A stretch of DNA of 64,000 nt. It comes from Tabrizicola flagellatus (GTDB lineage: Bacteria; Pseudomonadota; Alphaproteobacteria; Rhodobacterales; Rhodobacteraceae). The position numbers and the translations under genes are program-made. The notes below the pieces were generated by a model that saw nothing but the letters and a program-made list of their open reading frames with translations, did not search any database and was not told where the DNA came from. Positions within the stretch are counted from its first letter, which is position 1, and each line of letters begins with the position of its first letter. Shown here piece after piece: positions 45,584-54,460 of this stretch. The stretch is from contig NZ_VMDU01000012.1 of NCBI RefSeq assembly GCF_008271465.1, forward strand, positions 24,011 through 88,010. The letters run 5' to 3'.

Positions 45584-46036
45584 TCAGCCCGCCTCTTCTT
45601 CGAGGTTCAGCTTCATTTCCAACAGCACTTGCTGGATCGCCAGCGTCTCACGCAGAAGCCGCTTGGCCTCGTTGACGGAAATCTTTCCGTCGCCGATGGC
45701 CTGGTTGTATTCCGCCATCAGGATCCCGAACCGCTGCGCCAGGGCCACGACATCGTGGTTCACCCCGGAGCTGGTCGAATTGCGCCGCTCGCCGTCATAG
45801 GACAGCGTGATGCCCCGCAGGTCGGCCAGGGCGGCGGTCACATGCGGAAAGCGGCTCGCGCCTTCCAGCGCGGCCACCACGTCGATCGGCATGAACCGGT
45901 CGTCATGTTCGTCGCTGTCGGAATAATAGCGACCGAGCGTCGCCTTGGACTTGCCGGTCAACTCGCAGGCCGCCTCGATCCCCACATCCTTGACCAGCGC
46001 CTCGGTGTGCTTCTTCAGGTAGGACGCGACCGACAT
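45584..46036 (-). CDS. Phage CII-like (CP76-type) DNA-binding regulator
   Basis: This encodes 150 residues from the ATG at 46034-46036 (MSVASYLKKHTEALVKDVGIE), with GGAG 9 bases upstream. The N-terminal part AACELTGKSKATLGRYYSDSDEHDDRFMPIDVVAALE (about 26-62) reads as a helix-turn-helix with a RYYS segment typical of the Phage_CP76/CII-like regulatory family seen on alphaproteobacterial chromosomes. The C-terminal half (about 92-150) is a long helix rich in Leu/Glu/Lys that probably oligomerises. No phage structural genes surround it, so it appears domesticated. A 7-7-7 inverted repeat (46092-46112) lies 55 bases upstream and could be its own operator. Confidence 0.7.
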   Translation of the reverse strand: MSVASYLKKHTEALVKDVGIEAACELTGKSKATLGRYYSDSDEHDDRFMPIDVVAALEGASRFPHVTAALADLRGITLSYDGERRNSTSSGVNHDVVALAQRFGILMAEYNQAIGDGKISVNEAKRLLRETLAIQQVLLEMKLNLEEEAG

Positions 46037-46407
46037 CACCAACTCCACTGCCTTGCCCCGGCGTCAAGCCCCGGGGAAACCCGTCATTTTTTTCCCATTA
46101 ATCGGATGGGAAGGCTTTGTCATGGATAAAGCGGTTCCGGGCAATCCGGAACGTTAGCGAGTGGCCGATGTCCCCAGCATCGGCAAGGGTGGGGCCCGTC
46201 GCATCATCCCTTGCAAAGGTGTGACGGCGGAGCCGACGAAACGCGGCGGGCCCGTGTTTACCAGTAGGCGGATCAGCTCCGCGTTTGAGTGTGTGTGTGT
46301 GTTTCGTTCCGGGCCTGCGGTCCCGCCCTTGGGTGGTTTCCTTCGGTAAACCGGGTCGCGCGTGGCGTCTTGCAGCGCGGCCCGGTCATCGGCTAGGGCT
46401 TCGCGCC
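46037..46407. other. Gene-free divergent region upstream of thymidine kinase
   Basis: 371 bases with no coding signal. It contains the inverted repeat at 46092-46112, a hairpin CCGATG / CATCGG (about 46164-46183), a (GT)7 tract at 46289-46302, and a GGTTT...AAACC hairpin closed by C-TTCG-G near 46335-46352 before the tdk start. It may be a long structured tdk leader or contain a small RNA; I could not match it to any known RNA family. Confidence 0.55.
46092..46112. promoter_or_regulatory. Inverted repeat TTCCCAT-N7-ATGGGAA
   Basis: Perfect 7-base arms (46092-46098 and 46106-46112) spaced by 7 bases, set in an AT-rich patch 55 bases upstream of the CII-like gene. The geometry (about one turn between half-sites) fits a dimeric regulator; autoregulation is the simplest guess. 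Confidence 0.5.
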
Positions 46408-46998
46408 ATGGCCAAGCTCTATTTCCACTACTCGACGATGAACGCGGGGAAATCGACCGCGCTGCTGCAAGCCTCGCACAACTACCGCGAGGGCGGGATG
46501 CAGACCTACCTCATCACCGCGCGCCTCGACCACCGCGCCGGCCAGGGCCGCATCGCCAGCCGCATCGGCATCGGCGAGGAGGCCGATACCTTCTCGCCCG
46601 ACGAGGACATGTTCGAAAAGCTGAAGTCGCGCCTTGCGACCGGTCCCGTGGCCTGCGTCTTCATCGACGAGGCACAGTTCCTGTCCAAGCCGCAGGTCTG
46701 GCAGCTGGCCCGCGCGGTGGATGACCTCGGTGTGCCGATCATGTGCTACGGGCTGCGGGTCGATTTCCAGGGCAACCTCTTTCCCGGCTCGGCCGCCCTG
46801 CTCGCCTGGGCCGACGAGATGCGCGAGGTGCGCACCATCTGCCATTGCGGCAAGAAGGCCACCATGGTCATCCGCCGCGGTCCCGACGGGCGGGCGCTGA
46901 AGGAAGGCGAACAGGTGGTGATCGGCGGAAACGAGACCTACGTCAGCCTCTGCCGCCGTCACTGGCGCGAGGCCGTGGAAGATCGTGCGGGCGACTGA
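46408..46998 (+). CDS. tdk: Thymidine kinase
   Basis: This encodes 196 residues from the ATG at 46408 (MAKLYFHYSTMNAGKSTALL). P-loop STMNAGKST (about 9-17), DEAQFL with the catalytic Glu (about 91-96), the lasso with zinc Cys residues (ICHCGKKATM and the final CRRH), and GNETYVSLCRRH. This is the tetrameric type II enzyme that phosphorylates thymidine with ATP. The nucleoside salvage operon lies 3 kb away (49733-54326). The 3' end overlaps the convergent EamA permease gene by 40 bases. Confidence 0.95.
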   Translation: MAKLYFHYSTMNAGKSTALLQASHNYREGGMQTYLITARLDHRAGQGRIASRIGIGEEADTFSPDEDMFEKLKSRLATGPVACVFIDEAQFLSKPQVWQLARAVDDLGVPIMCYGLRVDFQGNLFPGSAALLAWADEMREVRTICHCGKKATMVIRRGPDGRALKEGEQVVIGGNETYVSLCRRHWREAVEDRAGD

Positions 46999-47906
46999 TC
47001 CGGCGCCGGTCGGGCAATCAGCACGCCGGCCAGCACGATGAGGCCCATGCCGGCCATGGCGATCCAGCTCAGCCGTTCGCCCCACAGGATCAGCCCCCAG
47101 GCGGCCGAGGCGGGCAGGATCACATATTCGAAGACCGACACCCGCGAGGCCTCGGCGATCTGGTAGGCCTTCACGATCATCCCCACGCCCAGAAGCGAAC
47201 CCGCGGCCTGCACGAAGGTCCACCACAGGAACTCCCCCGTCGGCCAGACAGGCCCGCGCAAGAGGAACCCCTCCGCGCCTTCGGCCACCGGCAGCGGCAC
47301 CAGCCACAGCACCGCCATGCCCAGCAGCCCGATCACCCCCAGCATGCCGAAGAACCCCGCAAGGATCGTCTCGGCCGTCTCGCCCGCGCACCATTCCCGC
47401 GTGGCGATGTTGCCCATGGCATAAAGCGCACCCGAAATGACCGGCAACAGCGCCGCGATGGTGGCTCCGGTCATCGCCTCGGGGCCCAGCACCAGCACCA
47501 CGCCCAGAAAACCGGTGAACACGGCCACGACCTGAAGCGCGTCGATCGGATGGCCATAGAGGAACCGCTGGATCAGAAGAACGAAGATCGGCGCGGTGAA
47601 CAGGCCCGCCGCGACCTGCGCTACCGGCAGGAAGGCCAGCGCGCCGAAGTAGATCACCATCGCCGCCGCATGGATCGCGGACCGGGCCAGCACGGGACCG
47701 GGGCGTCTGGGCCAGAGCCTCAGCCCGAACGGCACCGCCGCCAGCGCCAGCAGGACGAAGGCCATCGCGGTGCGCGTGGCGTGGAACTGCCACAGTCCCC
47801 CGTCGCGGGCGATCACCCGCACGAAATTGTCGGTGAATGCGATCACGGTTGCATAGACCAGCACCGCACCGAAGGCGGCCAGGGTTCGGTTCTGCGGTGC
47901 GTTCAT
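46959..47906 (-). CDS. EamA/DMT-family transporter
   Basis: This encodes 315 residues from the ATG at 47904-47906 (MNAPQNRTLAAFGAVLVYATVIAF). Ten predicted membrane segments in two EamA repeats: the first ends near GFLGVVLVLGPEA, the second near MAGMGLIVLAGVLIARP. The long C-terminal tail DQSPARSSTASRQ is polar. Unlike the permease at 1-642 it is complete. Substrate unknown; such proteins often export amino acids or metabolites. Confidence 0.9.
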   Translation of the reverse strand: MNAPQNRTLAAFGAVLVYATVIAFTDNFVRVIARDGGLWQFHATRTAMAFVLLALAAVPFGLRLWPRRPGPVLARSAIHAAAMVIYFGALAFLPVAQVAAGLFTAPIFVLLIQRFLYGHPIDALQVVAVFTGFLGVVLVLGPEAMTGATIAALLPVISGALYAMGNIATREWCAGETAETILAGFFGMLGVIGLLGMAVLWLVPLPVAEGAEGFLLRGPVWPTGEFLWWTFVQAAGSLLGVGMIVKAYQIAEASRVSVFEYVILPASAAWGLILWGERLSWIAMAGMGLIVLAGVLIARPAPDQSPARSSTASRQ

Positions 47907-48091
47907 GGTCCTGCCCGGGTTCGTTTCCTCCTGAATGACCGGGCTTTCCGGGCCCTTCCAGCCCGAACGCGACGCCGCAAGGCAAATCCCGGTCGCGGAT
48001 GCACCTTCGGCACGGAGGTCCGGTAAGGGTGATTGTCGCCGCCACAGGGGCCGGATAGACTTGCGCCAAACAGGCAGAGACCCCCCGGCCG

Positions 48092-49114
48092 ATGACGGCA
48101 TTGAAGAAGTATCAGAGGCTGGAATGTGGCGGCCTGTGGCGCGAGACGCCGCAGGATCAGCGGCGCGAGGTGCTGGTGCGCTTCGGCGACGCGACGCTGG
48201 TCCTCTCGGATCCGAAAAGCGGCACCGCGATCAGCCACTGGTCCCTGCCCGCGATCGAAAGGATCAACCGGGGCGAAGAGCCTCCGGTCTTTGCCCCCGG
48301 CCCCGACGCCGCCGAAAGCCTGGAACTGACCGATCCCGACATGATCGAGGCGCTGGCCGCGGTCCGCCAGGCCGTCCAGGCGGCAACCGCCCGGCCGGGT
48401 CGGCTGCGGGGGGCGATCCTAGCTGCAACGGCGCTGGCCGTGGTCGCGGTTGCCGTGTTCTGGCTTCCGGGCGCCCTGGTCCGGCACACCGCCTCGGTGG
48501 TGCCTGCAGCCCAGCGGGCCGACATCGGCCAGCGCGCCCTGGACGACCTGGCGCGGGTCACGGGCGCGAACTGCAACAACCGGCTGGGGCTTCAGGCACT
48601 GGCGGCTCTGGCCGAGCGGGTGTTCGGCCCGGTGGACACGCCGATCCTCTATGTGATGCCCGAAGGGGTCGAGCAGCCCCTGCACCTGCCCGGTGACGTG
48701 ATCGTGCTGCCGCGCCGGCTGATCGAACAGGCGAACGGCCCCGAGGCGGCGGCCGGGGCGGCCCTGGTCGAGCGGTTGCGCGCCCGGACCCGCGATCCAA
48801 TCATCCCCCTGCTGAACCATGCCGGACTGCGCGCGACGCTGGCGCTTCTGACCACGGCCGCCCTGCCGGACGACGCCATCGTCGGCTACGGAGAAGCCGC
48901 CTTGCGGGCCGCACCGGTCGATGTGCCGGATGCCCAGATTCTCGCCGCCTTCGAGGCCGCGCAGATCCCTGCGACGCCCTACGCCCTTGCGATCGACCCG
49001 GAAGGCAAGGCAACTGCCGGGCTTCTGGCCGCAGACCCCTACAAGGGGCTCGCACCGTCGCCGCTGATCCCCGACGACTCCTGGGTGGCCTTGCAGGGAA
49101 TCTGCGGCACCTAG
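48092..49114 (+). CDS. Membrane protein resembling an M48 peptidase without its zinc motif
   Basis: This encodes 340 residues; the ribosome-binding site is weak. The N-terminal cytoplasmic part (about 1-105, YQRLECGGLWRETPQDQRREVLVRFGDATLVLSD) leads to one transmembrane segment (AILAATALAVVAVAVFWLPGAL, about 108-130). The outer part follows the order of M48 peptidases (VTGANCNNRLG, then VIVLPRRLIEQANGPEAAAGAALVERL), but where HExxH is expected there is AALVE. So the fold may be M48-like, but the metal site is absent and peptidase activity is unlikely. Function unknown. Confidence 0.65.
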   Translation: MTALKKYQRLECGGLWRETPQDQRREVLVRFGDATLVLSDPKSGTAISHWSLPAIERINRGEEPPVFAPGPDAAESLELTDPDMIEALAAVRQAVQAATARPGRLRGAILAATALAVVAVAVFWLPGALVRHTASVVPAAQRADIGQRALDDLARVTGANCNNRLGLQALAALAERVFGPVDTPILYVMPEGVEQPLHLPGDVIVLPRRLIEQANGPEAAAGAALVERLRARTRDPIIPLLNHAGLRATLALLTTAALPDDAIVGYGEAALRAAPVDVPDAQILAAFEAAQIPATPYALAIDPEGKATAGLLAADPYKGLAPSPLIPDDSWVALQGICGT

Positions 49115-49160
49115 ACCGGCCGTCCCGGTCGCGGCGGCGCGCGGTCCGGAGGGTTGCCGG

Positions 49161-49732
49161 TCAGCGCCCCATCACGGCCGCGTCGGGAAACCCGGCGTCT
49201 CGCAAGGCTGCGCGGGCTTTTTCTGCGGCCGCTGCATCCGGGAACGGGCCGGCAAAGACCGTGATCAGGGTCGAACTGCCGCCTTGGACCCTGCCCCGCA
49301 CCACCGAATGACCCAGGGACATCAGCTTCGCCTCGGCCCGTTCCGCATTCCCGGCATCTCCGAAACGGCCGACATCGACGAAATACCCGCCGCTGTCACC
49401 GCCGCCCGGGGCAGGGTCTCCCGCTTCCGCTGTCACCGGCGCCGCAGATGCGGCTTGCCCGGGAGCATAGGGTTGAACGCCGATTTCCTCGGCCACCGGT
49501 ACCCGGCGCCCGGACGGCGGATTGCCGCAGGACGGCATCCCGTCGCGGCTCACCCGGGGAACCCAGACCACTTGCGCGGCGGTCCCCGCGCGCACGAACA
49601 TGCAGCCCCTGGAATCGACGTATTGCTCGCCGGCATAATCCGGCGGCGGCACTTCGGCCGGTCGGATCGGGTCACGGGCCAGGGCAGGCGCGGCCAGCGC
49701 GATCAGGGCGGCCGTCGTCACGACCGCACGCA

Positions 49733-49736
<4 letters not shown>
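49161..49736 (-). CDS. SPOR-domain secreted protein
   Basis: This encodes 191 residues. Signal peptide [20 protein letters not shown] (cleavage about residue 20). The mature N-terminal part has two Cys ([19 protein letters not shown]), likely a disulfide, and [10 protein letters not shown] is a pattern seen in Rhodobacterales SPOR proteins. A Gly/Ala linker leads to a C-terminal SPOR domain ([30 protein letters not shown]...[15 protein letters not shown], about 112-185). SPOR domains bind denuded peptidoglycan glycan strands, often at the septum. The start overlaps the upp stop by 4 bases, so it is the last gene of the nucleoside operon. Confidence 0.85.
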
Positions 49737-50365
<629 letters not shown>

Positions 50366-50366
50366 T

Positions 50367-51344
50367 TCAGGCCTCCAAGAGCTTTCCGATCCTCGCCTTG
50401 GTATCCCCGTCGCAAAAGGCCGCGTCAAGCGACTGGCGGGCAATCCGCCGGAATTGCCCCTCGTCCCAGTCGAAGGCGCGGTGCAGCTCTTCGTATTCCC
50501 GCGCCATGGTGGTGTGGAAGAAGGGCGGATCGTCGGTCGATATGGTGACCTTCACCCCGCGCCGGTCCAGCTCGTTGATCGGATGGTCGCGGAAGGTCGG
50601 ATAGATGCCCAGCGCCACGTTCGACCCCGGGCAGACCTCCAGCACGATGCCCTTCTCCGCCAGTTCATCGACCAGCGCCAGGTCCTCGATCGCCCGCACC
50701 CCGTGCCCGATCCGCTCCACCCCCAGATCGCGCACCGCGTCCCGCACGCTCGCAGGCCCGCCCCATTCCCCGGCATGCGCCGTCAGCCGCAGCCCGGCCT
50801 CGCGCGCGCAGTCGAAAGCCCAGCGGAAGTCCTTCGGCGCCCCCACCTTCTCGTCCCCCGCGATGCCGAACCCGACGATCCAGTCGCCCGCCGTCTCGGC
50901 CGCGCAGATCGCCGTCTCGCGCGCCTTTTCGGGGCCGAAATGCCGGATGCAGGTGACGATCCCGCGCAGGCAAATCCCCATGTCGCGCTCGGCCTGATCC
51001 GCCGCCTCGCGCATTGCGTGCAGGTATTCCCGCCAGGCGCCGACATCGCGCCCGCCGCAGAAATCGGGCGACAGGAAGGTTTCGGAATAGACCACGCCGG
51101 ACTCCGCCGATTCCTCCAGCACCGCCCGCGTCAGCCGCGCATAGTCCTCGGGCGTCTGCAGGGCCGAGGTCGCCGCCTCATAGACCTTCAGGAAGTCCCA
51201 GAAGTCCCGGTAGCGGTAGTTCCCGGCTGCATCGAAGATGCCGGATATGTCCAGATGCTTTTCCTTCGCCAGCCCCCGGATGAAGGCTGGCGGCGCCGCG
51301 CCTTCCAGATGCAGATGCAATTCGACCTTCGGCAATCCGCTCAC
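50367..51344 (-). CDS. add: Adenosine deaminase
   Basis: This encodes 325 residues from a GTG at 51342-51344 ([15 protein letters not shown]), chosen because AGGGAG sits 7 bases before it; upstream codons only extend into the intergenic hairpin element. Metal and substrate residues: HLHLEG (about 9-14), HAGEWGGP with the His and catalytic Glu, GHGVRAIED, and [11 protein letters not shown] with the Asp pair. It deaminates adenosine or deoxyadenosine to the inosine form, feeding purine salvage. The TDDPPFF variant of the usual NTDDP is seen in alphaproteobacterial members; adenine deaminase activity cannot be excluded. Confidence 0.92.
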   Translation of the reverse strand: MSGLPKVELHLHLEGAAPPAFIRGLAKEKHLDISGIFDAAGNYRYRDFWDFLKVYEAATSALQTPEDYARLTRAVLEESAESGVVYSETFLSPDFCGGRDVGAWREYLHAMREAADQAERDMGICLRGIVTCIRHFGPEKARETAICAAETAGDWIVGFGIAGDEKVGAPKDFRWAFDCAREAGLRLTAHAGEWGGPASVRDAVRDLGVERIGHGVRAIEDLALVDELAEKGIVLEVCPGSNVALGIYPTFRDHPINELDRRGVKVTISTDDPPFFHTTMAREYEELHRAFDWDEGQFRRIARQSLDAAFCDGDTKARIGKLLEA

Positions 51345-51371
51345 GAACAACTCCCTGATTTCATCTGTCTG

Positions 51372-51408
51372 CAAATATCCCGGGGGTCCGGGGGCTGGCC
51401 CCCGGACC
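51372..51408 (-). repeat. Intergenic hairpin with ATATTTGCAGA tail between deoB and add
   Basis: A 10-base-pair perfect stem GGTCCGGGGG (51385-51394) / CCCCCGGACC (51399-51408) with loop CTGG, followed on the minus strand by CCCGGGATATTTGCAGA. It is 8 bases after the deoB stop. Same arrangement as 858-896. It may lower expression of the downstream genes add-upp-SPOR or protect the upstream message. Confidence 0.6.
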
Positions 51409-51416
51409 GACAGAGG

Positions 51417-52625
51417 TCACAGGAAACTCCGCCCCGGCCCTTGCGCGGCGACACCCAGATGCGCCGCCACGCTTGCCCCGACATCGACGAACCCGCACAG
51501 ACCCACCCCGCGCTCGACCGCGCCCCAGCCTACCACCGGCACCCGCTCGCGCGTGTGTTCGGTGCCGCGCCAGGTCGGATCGTTGCCATGATCGGCGGTG
51601 AAGATCGCCAGGTCGCCGGGCCGCAGGTTGGCCAGGAAACGCGGCACCTGGGCATCGAACCACTCCAGCGCGCGCGCATAGCCCGACACGTCGCGCGGAT
51701 GGCCATAAAGCGTATCGAACTCCACGAAGTTCGCGAAGGTCAAGGAACCGGGCTCCGCCTCAGCGCCCAGTCGCACCAGATGTTCGAAAAGGTCAGAGTC
51801 CGACTTGCCCTTGTGCAGCTTGCCGATCCCCCGCATCGAGAAGATGTCGCCGATCTTGCCGATGGCATGGGTCGCCCGCCCCGCGCCCGACACCCAGTCC
51901 AGAAGCGTGGGCGAGGGCGGCGCGATGGCGAAATCCTTGCGGTTCGCGGTGCGCCTGAAATCCCCGCAGGTCCCGGTGAAGGGCCGCGCGATCACCCGGC
52001 CGACCTTGCGGGCGTGCAGCATCGGCGCGAGGTCGGCACACAGTTTCAGAAGCCGCTCCAGCCCGAAGGCCTCTTCATGCGCGGCGATCTGGAACACGCT
52101 GTCGGCCGAGGTATAGCAGATCGGCCAGCCGGTGCGCAGGTGTTCCTCGCAATGTTCGGCGATGATCGGCACCCCCGAGGCATGGCAGTTGCCGAGGATG
52201 CCCTCGGTCCCGGCCAGCCGGCAGACCTCGGCCACGATGTCGTCGGGGAAGGCGGGCACCGTGTCGGGGAAATAGGTCCAGTCCCAGGGCACCGGCACGC
52301 CGGCCAGCTCCCAGTGCCCCGAGGGTGTGTCCTTGCCCTTCGACACCTCCTCCGCCGCGCCCCACAGCCCCTCGGGCACCGCGTCGAGCCCCGGCGTCGC
52401 CGCGCCCGAGGCCAGCCGGATCGCCGCCCCGAGGCCCAGCCGGTCGAGGTTCGGCATCCGCAGGGGGCCGCTGCGCCCCGTCTCGGCCCGCCCCTCGGCG
52501 CAGGCAACCGCGATATGGCCCAGCGTGTTCGCACCTTCGTCGTCGAAGGCCGCCGCATCCGGCGCCCCGCCGCAGCCCACGGAATCCATCACGATCAGGA
52601 AGGCGCGTCCTTGCCCCTGTGCCAT
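51417..52625 (-). CDS. deoB: Phosphopentomutase
   Basis: This encodes 402 residues from the ATG at 52623-52625 (MAQGQGRAFLIVMDSVGCGGAPDA) with GAGGA upstream. Alkaline-phosphatase-superfamily metal sites: DSVGCG near the start, DTPSGHWELAG (phospho-Thr region), and the C-terminal TADHGNDPTWRGTEHTRERVP. It converts deoxyribose-1-phosphate to the 5-phosphate, passing the product of DeoA to DeoC (not in the window). It starts 1 base after deoA. Confidence 0.97.
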   Translation of the reverse strand: MAQGQGRAFLIVMDSVGCGGAPDAAAFDDEGANTLGHIAVACAEGRAETGRSGPLRMPNLDRLGLGAAIRLASGAATPGLDAVPEGLWGAAEEVSKGKDTPSGHWELAGVPVPWDWTYFPDTVPAFPDDIVAEVCRLAGTEGILGNCHASGVPIIAEHCEEHLRTGWPICYTSADSVFQIAAHEEAFGLERLLKLCADLAPMLHARKVGRVIARPFTGTCGDFRRTANRKDFAIAPPSPTLLDWVSGAGRATHAIGKIGDIFSMRGIGKLHKGKSDSDLFEHLVRLGAEAEPGSLTFANFVEFDTLYGHPRDVSGYARALEWFDAQVPRFLANLRPGDLAIFTADHGNDPTWRGTEHTRERVPVVGWGAVERGVGLCGFVDVGASVAAHLGVAAQGPGRSFL

Positions 52626-52626
52626 C

Positions 52627-53937
52627 TCAGCCGATCCTCTTCTGCACCAGTGGCGGTTCCTCCGGCGGATCCGACGCGATGACATAGGCCGCCTGCACCG
52701 CCTCGACCGCCGCGCGGGCCGCCTCCTCGGTCACCGCATGCACCATGGCCAACGGCACGCCTGCGCCCGCTTCCTCGCCGATCCCGGCCAGGTCCGACAG
52801 GCCGACCGAGGGGTTGACCCGGTCCCCCTCGCGCAGGCGTCCGCCGCCCAGATGGACCACCGCCAGGCCCAGCGCCTCACCGTCGATTGCGGCGACATAG
52901 CCGTTGGCGGGGGCCGGCACCTCCAGCATCACCGGGGCCGAGGGCAGCCGGTCCGGCCAGCGGTCGACAAAGTCTGCCGGCCCTCCCTGTGCCAAAACCA
53001 TGCGGCCGAAGACCTCGGCCGCAGCGCCGGACTCTAGGGCCTGTGCGATGCGTCCGGCCCCGTCCTCGGCATCGCCGGCCAGCCCCGCCAGCGCCAGCGC
53101 CTCGCCGCCCAGCGCCACGGTCACATCCCACAGCGCCGCATTGACCGAGGTGCCGGTCAGCGTCTCCATTACCTCGATCACCTCCAGCGCATTGCCCGCC
53201 GCCGTCGCGAGCGGCTGCGACATGTCGGTGATCAGCGCCGAGGTCATGCAGCCCGCGCCCTGCGCCGTCGTCACCAGCGCGCGGGCCAGCGCCTCGGCCT
53301 GCTCGGCCGTCTTCATGAAGGCGCCGCTGCCGCATTTCACGTCCAGCACCAGCGCCTCAAGCCCCGCTGCCAGCTTCTTCGACAGGATCGAGGCGGTGAT
53401 CAGGTCGATCGACTCCACCGTCCCCGACACGTCGCGGATCGCGTAAAGCCGCTTGTCCGCCGGAGCGAGATCGGCCGAGGCGGCGACGATCGCGCAATGC
53501 ACCTCGGCCATCTGCCGGCGCAGCGCGGCCTCGGACAGGCCGGTGCGAAAGCCCGGGATCGCCTCCAGCTTGTCCAGCGTGCCCCCGGTATGGCCAAGAC
53601 CCCGGCCCGAGATCATCGGCACATAGGCGCCGCAGACCGCCAGCGCGGGTGCAAGGAGCAGCGAGGTGCAATCGCCGATCCCCCCGGTCGAATGCTTGTC
53701 CACCACCGGGCCGGGCAGGTCCCAGGCGAGGACCTTGCCGCTGTCGCGCATGCCCTTCGTCAGGGCGACGCGGCCCTCCTCGCCCAGGCCCTTCAGCAGG
53801 ACCGCCATGGCGAAGGCGCCGGCCTGCGCATCGGTGACCTCGCCAGAGGCCAAGCCGGCCGCGAACCAGCGCAGCTCCTCGGCCGAGATCTGCCGGCCGT
53901 CGCGGATCGCTGCGATGACGGCGCGCGCATCGGTCAT
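52627..53937 (-). CDS. deoA: Thymidine phosphorylase
   Basis: This encodes 436 residues. The substrate-binding VDKHSTGGIGDCTSLLLAPA (about 82-101), SGRGLGHTGGTLDKLEAIPGF and DVKCGSGAFMKT are the conserved loops of nucleoside phosphorylase family II. It cleaves thymidine with phosphate to thymine and deoxyribose-1-phosphate. The length fits DeoA rather than the slightly longer archaeal AMP phosphorylase. Start overlaps the cdd stop by 4 bases (ATGA). Confidence 0.96.
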   Translation of the reverse strand: MTDARAVIAAIRDGRQISAEELRWFAAGLASGEVTDAQAGAFAMAVLLKGLGEEGRVALTKGMRDSGKVLAWDLPGPVVDKHSTGGIGDCTSLLLAPALAVCGAYVPMISGRGLGHTGGTLDKLEAIPGFRTGLSEAALRRQMAEVHCAIVAASADLAPADKRLYAIRDVSGTVESIDLITASILSKKLAAGLEALVLDVKCGSGAFMKTAEQAEALARALVTTAQGAGCMTSALITDMSQPLATAAGNALEVIEVMETLTGTSVNAALWDVTVALGGEALALAGLAGDAEDGAGRIAQALESGAAAEVFGRMVLAQGGPADFVDRWPDRLPSAPVMLEVPAPANGYVAAIDGEALGLAVVHLGGGRLREGDRVNPSVGLSDLAGIGEEAGAGVPLAMVHAVTEEAARAAVEAVQAAYVIASDPPEEPPLVQKRIG

Positions 53938-54326
53938 GTCCGCTCCATGTGCGCGGCGGTGAACAGGCCCGGCAAAAGCTCGGCCACGGTCATGACCTTC
54001 TCCTTGCCATCCGTGGTGCAGAGCGTGACCCTCACCTCGGGTGCGGCGAATTCGGCGATCTTCTGCCGGCAGCCGCCGCAGGGGGGCACGGGCTCGGGGC
54101 TGTCGGCGATCACACAGACCTCGGCGATCCGGCTGTCGCCGGCAGCGATCATCGCGGCGATGGCGCCCGCCTCGGCGCAGGTGCCTTCCGGATAGGCCAC
54201 GTTCTCGACATTGCAGCCGACATGCACGGCGCCGCTGGTCGCGCGCAGCGCCGCGCCCACCTTGAAGCGCGAATATGGCGCATAGGCCCTCTCTCGCACG
54301 GCCGTCGCAGCCTCCTTCAGCGTCAT
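53934..54326 (-). CDS. cdd: Cytidine deaminase
   Basis: This encodes 130 residues from the ATG at 54324-54326 (MTLKEAATAVRERAYAPYSRF), preceded by AGGGGGTGG. Another ATG seven codons upstream (54345-54347) falls inside a perfect inverted repeat and has no ribosome-binding site, so it is rejected. CNVENVAYPEGTCAEAGAIAAM (Cys-Ala-Glu, zinc ligand and catalytic Glu) and VPPCGGCRQ (two zinc Cys) are intact, as in the small tetrameric enzymes. First gene of the cdd-deoA-deoB-add-upp-SPOR operon. Confidence 0.95.
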   Translation of the reverse strand: MTLKEAATAVRERAYAPYSRFKVGAALRATSGAVHVGCNVENVAYPEGTCAEAGAIAAMIAAGDSRIAEVCVIADSPEPVPPCGGCRQKIAEFAAPEVRVTLCTTDGKEKVMTVAELLPGLFTAAHMERT

Positions 54327-54340
54327 CGCCACCCCCTGTT

Positions 54341-54354
54341 TGACCATTTGGTCA
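54341..54354. promoter_or_regulatory. Operator-like dyad TGACCA-TT-TGGTCA upstream of cdd
   Basis: A perfect 14-base inverted repeat, 15-28 bases before the cdd start. Such a position over the promoter or the 5' end of the transcript suits a repressor of the nucleoside operon (GntR- or DeoR-like control is known in other bacteria). No regulator is encoded nearby. Confidence 0.5.
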
Positions 54355-54394
54355 GAGTGTGCGGCGGCGCCACGATTTCCGCAAGCGGGCTCTG

Positions 54395-54457
54395 CTCCTC
54401 GTGCGCCTTCGGCTTCTCCTCGCCGTTCCCGACGACGCGCCGAAGGCGCGGGAGGAG
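54395..54457. other. Long imperfect hairpin between cdd and the VOC-bicupin gene
   Basis: GCGCCTTCGG (54403-54412) pairs with CCGAAGGCGC (54440-54449), extended by CTCCTC / GAGGAG outside, around a 27-base loop. It lies 4 bases downstream of the VOC-bicupin stop (54461), without a T run, probably the transcript end of that gene. Confidence 0.55.
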
Positions 54458-54460
54458 GTG

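Noticed and set aside
45584..46036. Prophage remnant
   Set aside because: Only a single CII-like regulator is present; no integrase, attachment duplication or structural genes flank it.
46141..46407. tmRNA, SRP RNA, RNase P RNA or 6S RNA in the tdk leader
   Set aside because: None of the hallmark sequences of these RNAs is visible; only general hairpins are present.
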